Assembly (NCBI GenBank): GCA_964636705.1
Contig: CAZWUJ010000007.1
Location: 1-64,000 of the forward strand
Length of the DNA: 64,000 nt
Reading direction: 5' to 3'
Source of the DNA: VXRJ01 sp964636705
GTDB taxonomy: Bacteria > Acidobacteriota > Vicinamibacteria > Vicinamibacterales > UBA8438
The first letter of the stretch is position 1. Each line of letters starts with the position of its first letter. Below, one piece after another: positions 8,653 to 16,054 of the stretch. The translations under genes and the position numbers were made by a program. A model generated the notes under the pieces. It was not told where the DNA came from. It saw only the letters and a program-made list of their open reading frames with translations, and did not search any database.

Positions 8653-9660
8653 TCAGGGTTCGTCGGTCGTGCCTTCGACGTAGCGAGCACCGCCCAGGAT
8701 CCCGGTCACCGCCCGGTTACCTTCGTGGCAGGCGTACTCGTAGAGGATGTAGCCGGGGCTGCGCACCAGCGGCAGTTCCAGCGTCCATGGCTGGGTATAG
8801 ACCTCCGGATCCTCGACGCGAACCCGCCAGTCGAGGATGTCTTCGGCGACGCGCGTGAAGCGCTCCACCAGGCGCAGGTTGGTCGACACCGGGACGCCAT
8901 GCATCCGGCCGGCGTTCTGGTTCGGCGTAATCCATCCCTTGGCGGTGAAGTTGGTGGTTTCGACGATCAGCGTCTCCCCTTCCCAGCGGCCTCGCGCATC
9001 ACCCATCCACTGATCGATGTTTGCATGGATCGGCGGGCGGCCGTCGAGCGGAATGATCCTCGGCTCCCGCACCATCTCGTACAGGATGACCACATAGCCC
9101 GGGATCTGAAAGATCTGGTTGCCGGTGTTGTAGGTATTCGGAATCATCGAGCCTGGCATCCCACGCGTGATGCAGCGGCTGTACGGACTCATGTTTTCGT
9201 GCGAGTCGGTCCGATTCTCCACCAGCCATCTCGCACGCCCTTCCGCCTCCGGGCGAGTCGGCACGCGGCCGGTAGGCGGATCGGCAATCATCGAGGTCCG
9301 GCCCGTATAGACCACGGTATCGCGCACGTCACTCCAGAACCGGTTGTAGCCGGCGCCCAACTGCCCTGCCACGGTGCGGCGGCCACCCGGGGCGCCATCG
9401 CGATCGTACGACTCGCGCCCGCGCCGGCCTATCTCCGCCGCTTCCTCCTCGGTGTAGAACTCCTTGTCACCCAGCCGCGCCGGACGCTCGAGCGGGGTCA
9501 ACGTGTCGTTGGTCCAGACGCCGGAAATATCCGGCTGGCCGTCCACCGTGCGGGGCGCCCGGTAGGTCGGGTCGGGTCCGTTCCGCCCCTGACCTGCCGA
9601 GTACGGACCCGTCGTTACTACCAGAAGAACCGCAGCAATCACTGCAATCGTGGTGCGCAT
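8653..9660 (-). CDS. Secreted PDGxPDLxGxW-type protein, second copy
   Basis: Protein of 335 residues with a signal peptide (MRTTIAVIAAVLLVVTTGP), paralogue of the protein at 182-1246: it shares YRAPRTVDGQPDISGVWTND, TPLERPARLGDKEFYTEEEAAEI, RGRWEGETLIVETTNF and the terminal YEYACHEGNRAV. Differences are concentrated in the middle. Convergent with pepD, and ending 3 bp after the toxin gene stop. Function unknown; two copies within 9 kb suggest a locally expanded exported family. Confidence 0.85.
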   Translation of the reverse strand: MRTTIAVIAAVLLVVTTGPYSAGQGRNGPDPTYRAPRTVDGQPDISGVWTNDTLTPLERPARLGDKEFYTEEEAAEIGRRGRESYDRDGAPGGRRTVAGQLGAGYNRFWSDVRDTVVYTGRTSMIADPPTGRVPTRPEAEGRARWLVENRTDSHENMSPYSRCITRGMPGSMIPNTYNTGNQIFQIPGYVVILYEMVREPRIIPLDGRPPIHANIDQWMGDARGRWEGETLIVETTNFTAKGWITPNQNAGRMHGVPVSTNLRLVERFTRVAEDILDWRVRVEDPEVYTQPWTLELPLVRSPGYILYEYACHEGNRAVTGILGGARYVEGTTDEP

Positions 9661-9663
9661 CGT

Positions 9664-10107
9664 CTAATCCGGACCTCCGTCGAACCCGTCCAGCACGGTC
9701 ATTCCCGAGCCACGCGCAACTGCCGCCAACTGCCCGTCGTACACCACGAACGGCACGTCCTGCTCGAGTCTCTCCCTCAGGTGCAGGCAACTGGCAAGCT
9801 GAATCGCATCGGACGCTCGCAGAGCATACGCGTTCAGCAGTCCCCGCGCGCGCGACGTGACGGCCGGAACCACCTCCACCACGATGAACGAGGCCAGATC
9901 GCTCTCCAACGCAACGAGCGTTCGATCCCGCTCCTGGACCGTGCAGTCACCCAGTCGCGCCCGGCGCGCAACGGCGGAGGTGACTTCGACCTCCGACAAC
10001 CGGCTGATGCCCGCGCTCCCGGCAGCCAGCAGCCGTTCGACCGTCTCACTCCCCGGTTCGCGCACGTAGCGCTTGACGAGGGCGCTGGCATCGAAGAAGA
10101 GGATCAG
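9664..10107 (-). CDS. vapC: PIN-domain toxin (VapC-like), CTG start
   Basis: Predicted PIN-domain ribonuclease toxin of 147 residues. The four acidic residues of the active site are in place: Asp in LILFFDASALVKRY (residue 6), Glu in ISRLSEVEVTSAVA, Asp in LRASDAIQLA and Asp in FVVYDGQLAAVA. The frame contains no ATG, GTG or TTG before residue 15 (GTG at 10065), and starting there would delete the first catalytic Asp. The best start is CTG at 10107, which overlaps the antitoxin stop as CTGA and lies 7 nt after a GGAGG. An ATT at 10110 is the alternative. Confidence 0.85.
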   Translation of the reverse strand: MILFFDASALVKRYVREPGSETVERLLAAGSAGISRLSEVEVTSAVARRARLGDCTVQERDRTLVALESDLASFIVVEVVPAVTSRARGLLNAYALRASDAIQLASCLHLRERLEQDVPFVVYDGQLAAVARGSGMTVLDGFDGGPD

Positions 10108-10397
10108 AATCGATCCTCCCGTTCCTCCACGATCGTCTCGGAGAAGGGGCGGCCTCGTCCGGCGATCGGATCGGTAGCCGGCGGCAGCGATTCCCCACTA
10201 CCTGTCACAACACCTTCCGCACGCAGCCTCTCCAGACGCGCCTCAACGGACTGTCCAGTCATCGCAACGGGTGCAACCGTGGCGACGGGCCGGCCGCGAT
10301 CGGTAATCGTCAGGGTCCGCCCCGCGCGAACCTGCCGAAGATAGGCGCTGAGCCGCGCCTTGAACTCACGCGTAGCGACAGCAGAGGGATCACCCAT
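10104..10397 (-). CDS. Phd/YefM-type antitoxin
   Basis: Antitoxin of 97 residues, upstream partner of the PIN toxin. The N-terminal Phd/YefM fold is recognisable: AVATREFKARLSAYLRQVRAGRTLTITDRGRPVATVAP, the part expected to bind DNA. The C-terminal tail, charged and probably disordered, should wrap the toxin. I chose ATG 10397 (MGDPSAVATREFKARL) because family members begin just before this strand; a longer frame from 10433 also exists. The stop overlaps the toxin start by four bases, ensuring coupled translation. Confidence 0.85.
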   Translation of the reverse strand: MGDPSAVATREFKARLSAYLRQVRAGRTLTITDRGRPVATVAPVAMTGQSVEARLERLRAEGVVTGSGESLPPATDPIAGRGRPFSETIVEEREDRF

Positions 10398-10413
10398 GTG
10401 ACCATTGTGACCA
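10397..10413. promoter_or_regulatory. Direct repeat at antitoxin start, candidate operator
   Basis: TGTGACCA occurs twice with a 9-bp period (10397-10404 and 10406-10413), right at the antitoxin start codon. Phd-type antitoxins autorepress by binding repeats near their own promoter, so this is a candidate operator; no footprint-like evidence beyond the repeat. Confidence 0.35.
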
Positions 10414-10470
10414 CATCCTGCGGGAAGCGTCAACTCTGGCCGGGAAGGGCGGCGGATCTGCCGGAGTGCG

Positions 10471-11043
10471 TTAGTCCACGGGGTTGCCGCGCACGTCGGT
10501 GAGGGTGCGGTAGCCGTCGGCCCGTTCGCGCGCGACGTGCGCGTCCCGGTAGAAGCCCGAGGTGTGCATGGTAATCGTCACCTCCGACGTCCCCGGGTTC
10601 TCCCAATACCAGCCATGGATGCCGGAGAACGGGGCGATGTAGCTGCCCTTGGCGGTGTCGCTGGCCGCCGCGTCGAAGCTTTCCGCGTAACCGGGCGGCG
10701 CCCCGTCCGGCGCGCTGTGGAGGTTGTATTCGACCGTCCCGGTGGCCTGCCACGTATAGAGCATGGCGGCGCCCTCCTCGAGGCGGTAGGTGTACTCCAC
10801 CCACTCACCTGGCGCGAGCGGCAGTTCCACCGTGTCGAGGCGGTACTCGTCCTCTTCCGCCGTGACGGCCACGACCTGGGCGAGAGCCAGCAGCCCGAAG
10901 AGTTCGCCCGTCCCGAGAGGATCCACGCCGTACTCCGCCGGTAGTACCGCACCCACAAAGACCAGGCCCGCCGCGACGAGCGACGCGAACGCGGCAACCG
11001 ACAGCTTCCGGATGGAGACGGGCGGTGGCGCGGTGTCTGGCAT
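10471..11043 (-). CDS. Single-pass membrane-anchored protein next to HupE
   Basis: Protein of 190 residues with one N-terminal membrane segment (LSVAAFASLVAAGLVFVGAVLPAEYGV) and an outside domain containing LAPGEWVEYTYRLEEGAAMLYTWQATGTVEYNLHSAPDG and SGIHGWYWENPGTSEVTITMHTSGFY. This resembles proteins annotated only as 'transmembrane anchor protein', which I recall next to HupE/UreJ genes in Proteobacteria. It follows the HupE-like gene by 26 bp on the same strand, so the two probably work together. No catalytic motif seen. Confidence 0.75.
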   Translation of the reverse strand: MPDTAPPPVSIRKLSVAAFASLVAAGLVFVGAVLPAEYGVDPLGTGELFGLLALAQVVAVTAEEDEYRLDTVELPLAPGEWVEYTYRLEEGAAMLYTWQATGTVEYNLHSAPDGAPPGYAESFDAAASDTAKGSYIAPFSGIHGWYWENPGTSEVTITMHTSGFYRDAHVARERADGYRTLTDVRGNPVD

Positions 11044-11069
11044 GCGTCAGGATCGCGGAGCCGCGGGAC

Positions 11070-11762
11070 TCAGGGATAGAAGACGTAGCCGAACAGTTGT
11101 TGGGCCGTCAGCACGAAGCCGCCCCCCATCAGGACCGCGTTCGTTATGAACGCATGCCGGACGTAGCTGGGCCGCATCCGCCAGGCGGTGATCCCGACGA
11201 GAACGGCGGTGAGGGCCAGGACCTGGCCGATCTCCACGCCCAGATTGAAGCTCAGAATGTTCGCCACGAGTCCATTGTCGGTCACCGTGAACTCCTGCAG
11301 CTTCGTCGCAAGCCCCAGGCCATGGAACAGGCCGAAGACGAGCACGGCGATCTTCGTGTCGGGCCGGAACCTCAGCACACGCTCGAAGCCGCCCATGTTC
11401 TCGAACGCCTTGTAGCAGACCGACAGCCCGATGATGGCGTCGATGATGTAGGCGTTCACCTCCAGCCCCCCCAGTACGCCAAGCAGCAAGGTGATGCTGT
11501 GCCCCAACGTGAACAGACTGACGTAGAGGACAACGTCGCGCAGCCGGTAGAGGAAGAAGATGACGCCCACGAGAAAGAGCAGATGGTCGTAACCGGTCAC
11601 CATGTGCTTCGCGCCGAGGTACATGAACGGCGCCGGGGCCGGACCGTCCACGCCCTGGACGAACGCCGCGTTCTGCGTATCCATCGGGTGGGCCGCTGCC
11701 CCGGGCGGCAACAAGGCCAGCAGAGCGGCCGCGAGACACGCGGCGACGGCGAGTCGCCTCAT
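11070..11762 (-). CDS. HupE/UreJ-family membrane protein
   Basis: Integral membrane protein of 230 residues with a signal-like first helix and about six further helices. Characteristic His-containing segments are present: AAHPMD at the mature start, KHMVTGYDHLLFLVGVIFFL, FTLGHSITLLLGVLG and VFGLFHGLGLATKLQEF. Members of HupE/UreJ are linked to nickel or cobalt uptake, but this periplasmic-extension subtype is often found away from hydrogenase or urease, as here. Start set at ATG 11762 (MRRLAVAACLAA) for a normal signal segment instead of the longer frame. Follows the cytochrome c/PHM-like gene by 43 bp. Confidence 0.85.
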   Translation of the reverse strand: MRRLAVAACLAAALLALLPPGAAAHPMDTQNAAFVQGVDGPAPAPFMYLGAKHMVTGYDHLLFLVGVIFFLYRLRDVVLYVSLFTLGHSITLLLGVLGGLEVNAYIIDAIIGLSVCYKAFENMGGFERVLRFRPDTKIAVLVFGLFHGLGLATKLQEFTVTDNGLVANILSFNLGVEIGQVLALTAVLVGITAWRMRPSYVRHAFITNAVLMGGGFVLTAQQLFGYVFYP

Positions 11763-11805
11763 GACGGCCCGGGAACGCAGCGCCGCCGGATGCCGCAATC
11801 CGTCT

Positions 11806-13053
11806 CTACCCACCGCTGGTCGTGGTTGGATCGTCTGCCGCGGAGAGGTCCTCGGTACCGTAGAAGCCGATCATCATCTCTTCCCAGGTCTGGTCGCCCC
11901 AGCGCACTTCAGCCGTCGGATCGGGGTTGTGCCGATTGTTGACCGAGTTGTCGTAGTGGGCGACGCCGACCAGCTTCGTGCCCGCCGGAAGCAGCTTCGG
12001 TTCGGCCAGCCGGTACGTGAGCTGCCAGTCGAAGTTGTAGTTCGGCACCCGCAGCAGGATTTCCTCGCTCTCATCCGGATAGACCGCGGTATACGTGAAG
12101 TCCTTGCCGCGCGAATGCATGTGCGGGTTCATCGTCGTCAGCCAGGTGTCTTCTTCCAGCACGCGTTCCGCGCGCACCTCGTGGTCGGCCGCTCCGGCCG
12201 GGATGACGAACCGGGTGTTGATCACCTGCCCGCCACCCACCATGCGGCTAGGCGGCTCGTCCTGGAAGATCAATCCGATGCTGCTCTGGTCGCTCGTCGC
12301 CTCGCCAATCGTCGTGTAGTGCATCTGCATGACGATCTCGGCGCTGGCCGGAATCTTCCGGGCAACCCCCTCCGGGTAGACATTGCCCAGCTTGTTGGGG
12401 GTCGTGCCGCCGAGCGAACCGCTCTGCCGCTGCTGATCCCTCGTCAGTGTCGGCTCGGGCGATGGCGGCGCATCAGGATCGGGACGCTGCAGCGTGGCGA
12501 TGACGTGGTGGACGACACGGCGGTCTCCCGGCTTGATCTCCACCGCCTTCACCCACTTGTCTTCCGCGAAATTGGTCGGGACGGTGAAGTAGAGATACGG
12601 GACGGTGCCGTCCGCCGGAATCTCGTACGGCTCCAGCATGTTCAGGACGACGTCCGGCTCGCCGATCGTCCAGCCCTCGGGAAACGTCGGCATGCCGGGG
12701 AGATCGGAGGGATCGCCCTCGGGGGCGCCGCCTTCCACCCAGGCGCCGATCGTCGCGATTGCCGCGTCGCTCAGACTGGCGTCGTTCGAGTATTGCTGGT
12801 GGCCCGGCTCGGCGTACCAGGGGGGCATCTCGCGCGCCTCCACCCGCTGCCGGATGGCGCGGGCCCAGGGCCGCGCCTCGTCGTAGGTGACCAGCGGCAT
12901 CGGTGCGAATTCGCCGGCGCGATGGCAGGCGACGCAGTGTTCGTACAGGATGGGCGCCACGTCCTTCGAGAAGGTGGGCGTTTCCTGCGCGGCAGCCGGG
13001 ACCGCGAAGGCAACGGTCAAGGTCAGCGCAACGAACAGTCGTGTGATGGCCAT
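11806..13053 (-). CDS. Cytochrome c / PHM-like copper monooxygenase-type protein
   Basis: Exported protein of 415 residues. After the signal peptide (MAITRLFVALTLTVAFAVPAAA) a short cytochrome c-like region holds a single CxxCH (CVACH, residues 40-44) with YDEARPWARAIRQRVEAREMPPW. The rest resembles the copper type II ascorbate-dependent monooxygenase (PHM) fold: IGEPDVVLNM, the His pair in DRRVVHHVIA, QMHYTTIG, and NPHMHSRGKDF (HxH copper motif). Copper and haem binding are therefore likely; the substrate is unknown. It lies 3 bp after the FAH-like gene and with the redoxin gene forms one transcription unit. Confidence 0.88.
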   Translation of the reverse strand: MAITRLFVALTLTVAFAVPAAAQETPTFSKDVAPILYEHCVACHRAGEFAPMPLVTYDEARPWARAIRQRVEAREMPPWYAEPGHQQYSNDASLSDAAIATIGAWVEGGAPEGDPSDLPGMPTFPEGWTIGEPDVVLNMLEPYEIPADGTVPYLYFTVPTNFAEDKWVKAVEIKPGDRRVVHHVIATLQRPDPDAPPSPEPTLTRDQQRQSGSLGGTTPNKLGNVYPEGVARKIPASAEIVMQMHYTTIGEATSDQSSIGLIFQDEPPSRMVGGGQVINTRFVIPAGAADHEVRAERVLEEDTWLTTMNPHMHSRGKDFTYTAVYPDESEEILLRVPNYNFDWQLTYRLAEPKLLPAGTKLVGVAHYDNSVNNRHNPDPTAEVRWGDQTWEEMMIGFYGTEDLSAADDPTTTSGG

Positions 13054-13056
13054 GTC

Positions 13057-13914
13057 CTATTCCTCGTTCGTGGGCCGGGCGCCCTTCTCTCCGATCGTAT
13101 TCCGAAGCACGCCGACTCCTTCGAGCTCCACTTCGACCACATCTCCCGGCTGCATGGCCGACGTGGTCCCCGGCGTGCCGGTGAAGATCATGTCGCCCGG
13201 CTCGAGCGTGACGTAGCGGCTGATGTAGCTCACCAGCGTGGACGAATCGAATAGCAGGTCGCGTGTTCGCTGCGACTGCAGCACCTCCCCGTTGACACGG
13301 GTCTGGAGAAGCAGGTCGTTGTAGTCGACCCCGCGCGCCATTACCGGGCCGACCGGGCCGAACGTATCGGCCCCTTTTGCGCGGAACCACTGCAGGTCGT
13401 TGCTCTGCCACACCCGTTCGCTGATGTCGTTGCCGGGGGCGACGGCGAAAATGTAGTCGGGCGCCTCCTCGACCGAAACGTTGCGGGCCGTCTTGCCGAT
13501 GATCAGCACCATTTCGCCTTCGAAATGCAGGTTCGTGGCGTCCTCGTAGTAGGTGACGGTCGCCTCGTGCGGGACGAGCGACGTCGCGTGCTTATCGAAG
13601 AGTCCCGGGTACTCGGCCGGCGCCGCCTGGCCAAGATGGCTCCGGTAGTTGAGGCCGGCTGCCACGACCTTGGTCGGTTCGCTCGGGACAAGCAGCTCGA
13701 CCTCGGCGAGCGGCACCGTCGTGCCCGTCCGCTCGGCCGACTCGTAGATGTTCCCGCGAAGCTGGTGGATGGTCTCGCCCTCGAGGATGCCGTACGACAC
13801 GCTCCCGCCATGCTCGTAGCGGACGTACCTCGTCACTTCCTGGGCGGATGCCGCCGCACCGGCGGCCAGCACGGCTGCCGCCGCAAGCGCCGCCACGACA
13901 CTGATGCGCCTCAT
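13057..13914 (-). CDS. Secreted fumarylacetoacetate hydrolase-fold protein
   Basis: Protein of 285 residues with a full FAH domain: KVVAAGLNYRSHLGQ, LHFEGEMVLIIGKTARNVS (metal-binding Glu pair), VAPGNDISERVWQ, FGPVGPVMARG and the end GDMIFTGTPGTTSAMQPGDVVEVELEGVG. FAH enzymes cleave or hydrate beta-dicarbonyl acids and are normally cytosolic. Here ATG 13914, which follows GGAGGAACGACG, starts a clear signal peptide (MRRISVVAALAAAAVLAAG, cleavage near ASAQE), so this one is exported. It is sandwiched between the redoxin and the cytochrome c/PHM-like genes. Confidence 0.9.
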   Translation of the reverse strand: MRRISVVAALAAAAVLAAGAAASAQEVTRYVRYEHGGSVSYGILEGETIHQLRGNIYESAERTGTTVPLAEVELLVPSEPTKVVAAGLNYRSHLGQAAPAEYPGLFDKHATSLVPHEATVTYYEDATNLHFEGEMVLIIGKTARNVSVEEAPDYIFAVAPGNDISERVWQSNDLQWFRAKGADTFGPVGPVMARGVDYNDLLLQTRVNGEVLQSQRTRDLLFDSSTLVSYISRYVTLEPGDMIFTGTPGTTSAMQPGDVVEVELEGVGVLRNTIGEKGARPTNEE

Positions 13915-13940
13915 CGTCGTTCCTCCTCCGTCGAGTCCTT

Positions 13941-14546
13941 CTACTCCTGCCATGCGCCCGGGATGTAGCACCCGATGGCGCGTGTCTCCGTGAGCGTGGC
14001 CGGCTCCCCGGACAGGATCCCGTCGAGCGCGTCGCGCAGATCGTGTTTCGTGGGCGCGGCACGCGCCACGCCGAAGCTGACGAACCTGTCGTCGATCCGG
14101 CCGCGGTAGACCAGGCGTCCCGCCGCGTCCCAGACCGCCGCCTCCGGCGTAACGGTGGCGCCAGCCGCCGCCGTCAACGCGCCTTCCATGTCACGAACGG
14201 CGGCGAACGGGTAACCGAACGACGCGCGATGCGCCGCGAGCTCGGCAACCGGCCGCTGGGTGTCGACGTAGACCAGCCAGAAGGCGATCCGTTCGCCGAA
14301 CTCCCCGTGGATCCGCCGCACCTCCGGCGCGTATCGGTTCGAGATCGGGCAGTCGCTCATGACGAAAAGCAGGACCGTCGCCTCGATGTCGCCGGCCGGC
14401 GCGAGCGGTGCGACCAGATCGCCCCCGAGTCCTGGAACGACCGGATCGGCCGGTCCCGCGGCAAGGGAAGCGGTGCTCGAACCGGTCGTGGCGAGAACCG
14501 CGAGCGCTGCCGCCAGCAGTACATAGGACAGGCGTCGCCACGTCAT
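13941..14546 (-). CDS. Secreted redoxin (thioredoxin-fold) protein
   Basis: Exported thioredoxin-fold protein of 201 residues with a signal peptide (LSYVLLAAALAVLATTGSSTA). The active-site segment is VLLFVMSDCPISNRYAPEVRRI, with one cysteine of the DCPISN type rather than CxxC; a second cysteine lies in the C-terminal motif RAIGCYIPG. In many Planctomycetota and Acidobacteriota proteins this redoxin is fused, through exactly such a GC(Y/L)I tail, to a cytochrome c/PHM-like module; here that module is a separate gene (11806-13053). First gene of the minus-strand run. Confidence 0.85.
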   Translation of the reverse strand: MTWRRLSYVLLAAALAVLATTGSSTASLAAGPADPVVPGLGGDLVAPLAPAGDIEATVLLFVMSDCPISNRYAPEVRRIHGEFGERIAFWLVYVDTQRPVAELAAHRASFGYPFAAVRDMEGALTAAAGATVTPEAAVWDAAGRLVYRGRIDDRFVSFGVARAAPTKHDLRDALDGILSGEPATLTETRAIGCYIPGAWQE

Positions 14547-14645
14547 GATCCCGCTAAGCCTAGCATGCGGCGTGCTATCCTGCCGATGGAGACGGCATCA
14601 CCCGGGCCGCCCGCAACGGGCCAGTCCGGGCGCCGGCCGGTCACG

Positions 14646-15983
14646 ATGTCGACCACAGCCAGCCTGCTGCCGCGCGATCAGGCGCACCTCATCCACCCGC
14701 TGCACGACCCCGTGTTCCATAGCGAGGGACGCGTCTGGGTGAAAGGCGCCGGGGCTGTCCTTACCGACGCGGACGGCCGGGAGTACCTCGACGGACTGGC
14801 CGGCCTCTGGAACGTCACCGCGGGCCATGGCCGCGTGGAGTTGGCTGACGCAATGCGGGAGCAGGCCGCCGGCCTCGCCTATGTTTCCGGTTACGCGGGG
14901 AGCTCCAACCCGCGCGCCATCGAGCTGGCCGAGCACCTCGCCGGGATCTGCTACCCCTCCATCAACCATTTCTTCTTCACGAGCGGCGGCGGCGAAGCGA
15001 CCGACAGCACGATCAAGACGGCCCGCGCCTACTGGAAGCTCCGCGACCATCCCTCGAAGACGAAGGTGATCTCGCGCGTCGACGCCTACCATGGAGTGAC
15101 GCTGGCGGCGATGAGCGCCACCGGCATTACCCGCTATTGGCCGCTGTTCGAGCCGCGCGTGCCGGGCTTCGTCCACATTCCCGCCCCCGACCCGTACCGC
15201 TACGCCGCTCCGGAGGGAACGAGCCTCGGCATCGCGGCGGCCAACGAACTGGAACGGGCCATCCAGCGCGAGGGGGCCGACACCGTCGCGGCGTTCATCG
15301 CTGAGCCAGTCCAGGGAGCGGGCGGCGTAATCGTGCCGCCGAACGACTACTTCCCGCGCATTCGCGAGATCTGCGACCGGTACGACGTGCTGCTCGCCGC
15401 CGACGAAGTGATCACCGGTTTCGGCCGCACCGGACGTCTGTTCGCGCTCGACCACTGGGGCATGGAGCCCGACATCGTGCAGTTCGCCAAGGCGATCACC
15501 TCCGGCTACTTCCCGTTCGGCGGCATCGGCGTCAGCGATGCCATCGCCGATACCATCGAGGCCGCCAGCGAGCCCTGGATGCACGCCTATACCTACAGCG
15601 CGCACCCGGTGGGCTGCGCCGTCGCACTCCGCACGCTCCGGATCATCGAGGACGAACGCTTTCCCGAGCAGGCGGCGGCCAAAGGCGCGGCTCTGCTCGG
15701 CGGGCTGGTCGACGCCCTGGGCGATCACCCGCATGTCGGCAACATTCGCGGCAAGGGACTGATGTGCGCGGTCGAACTCGTGGCGGACCGTGCGACGAAG
15801 CAGCCGTTCCCCGCCGCCCGAGGCGTCGGCGTCGCCCTGCTGCGTGAGGCGGCGGCCCGCGGTCTGGTGAGCCGGGTGAAGGGCGACACGTACCTGCTGG
15901 CGCCGCCAATCGTAGCGACCGGCGAGCAGCTCGCTCGCATGGTCGAGATTCTTGCCGGTTCGGTTCGCGCAGTCGTCGATTGA
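14646..15983 (+). CDS. Class III aminotransferase
   Basis: PLP-dependent omega-aminotransferase of 445 residues. Seen: DGREYLDGLAGLWNVTAGHGR, FFFTSGGGEATDSTIKTARAYW (PLP phosphate region), AYHGVTLAAMSATG, the Asp of LLAADEVITGFGRTG and the Schiff-base lysine in DIVQFAKAITSGYFPFGG. The type resembles beta-alanine/taurine:pyruvate aminotransferases, but the amino donor cannot be fixed. I start at ATG 14646, where homologous length begins, although the frame is open further upstream over the divergent redoxin gene. Probably monocistronic. Confidence 0.92.
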   Translation: MSTTASLLPRDQAHLIHPLHDPVFHSEGRVWVKGAGAVLTDADGREYLDGLAGLWNVTAGHGRVELADAMREQAAGLAYVSGYAGSSNPRAIELAEHLAGICYPSINHFFFTSGGGEATDSTIKTARAYWKLRDHPSKTKVISRVDAYHGVTLAAMSATGITRYWPLFEPRVPGFVHIPAPDPYRYAAPEGTSLGIAAANELERAIQREGADTVAAFIAEPVQGAGGVIVPPNDYFPRIREICDRYDVLLAADEVITGFGRTGRLFALDHWGMEPDIVQFAKAITSGYFPFGGIGVSDAIADTIEAASEPWMHAYTYSAHPVGCAVALRTLRIIEDERFPEQAAAKGAALLGGLVDALGDHPHVGNIRGKGLMCAVELVADRATKQPFPAARGVGVALLREAAARGLVSRVKGDTYLLAPPIVATGEQLARMVEILAGSVRAVVD

Positions 15984-16054
15984 CTCCTTTTGGCCGAGAC
16001 ACGAGTTCTAGTGAAATAAAACGGCTGTCGACCCGGTCATAGCATGTGAGACGC

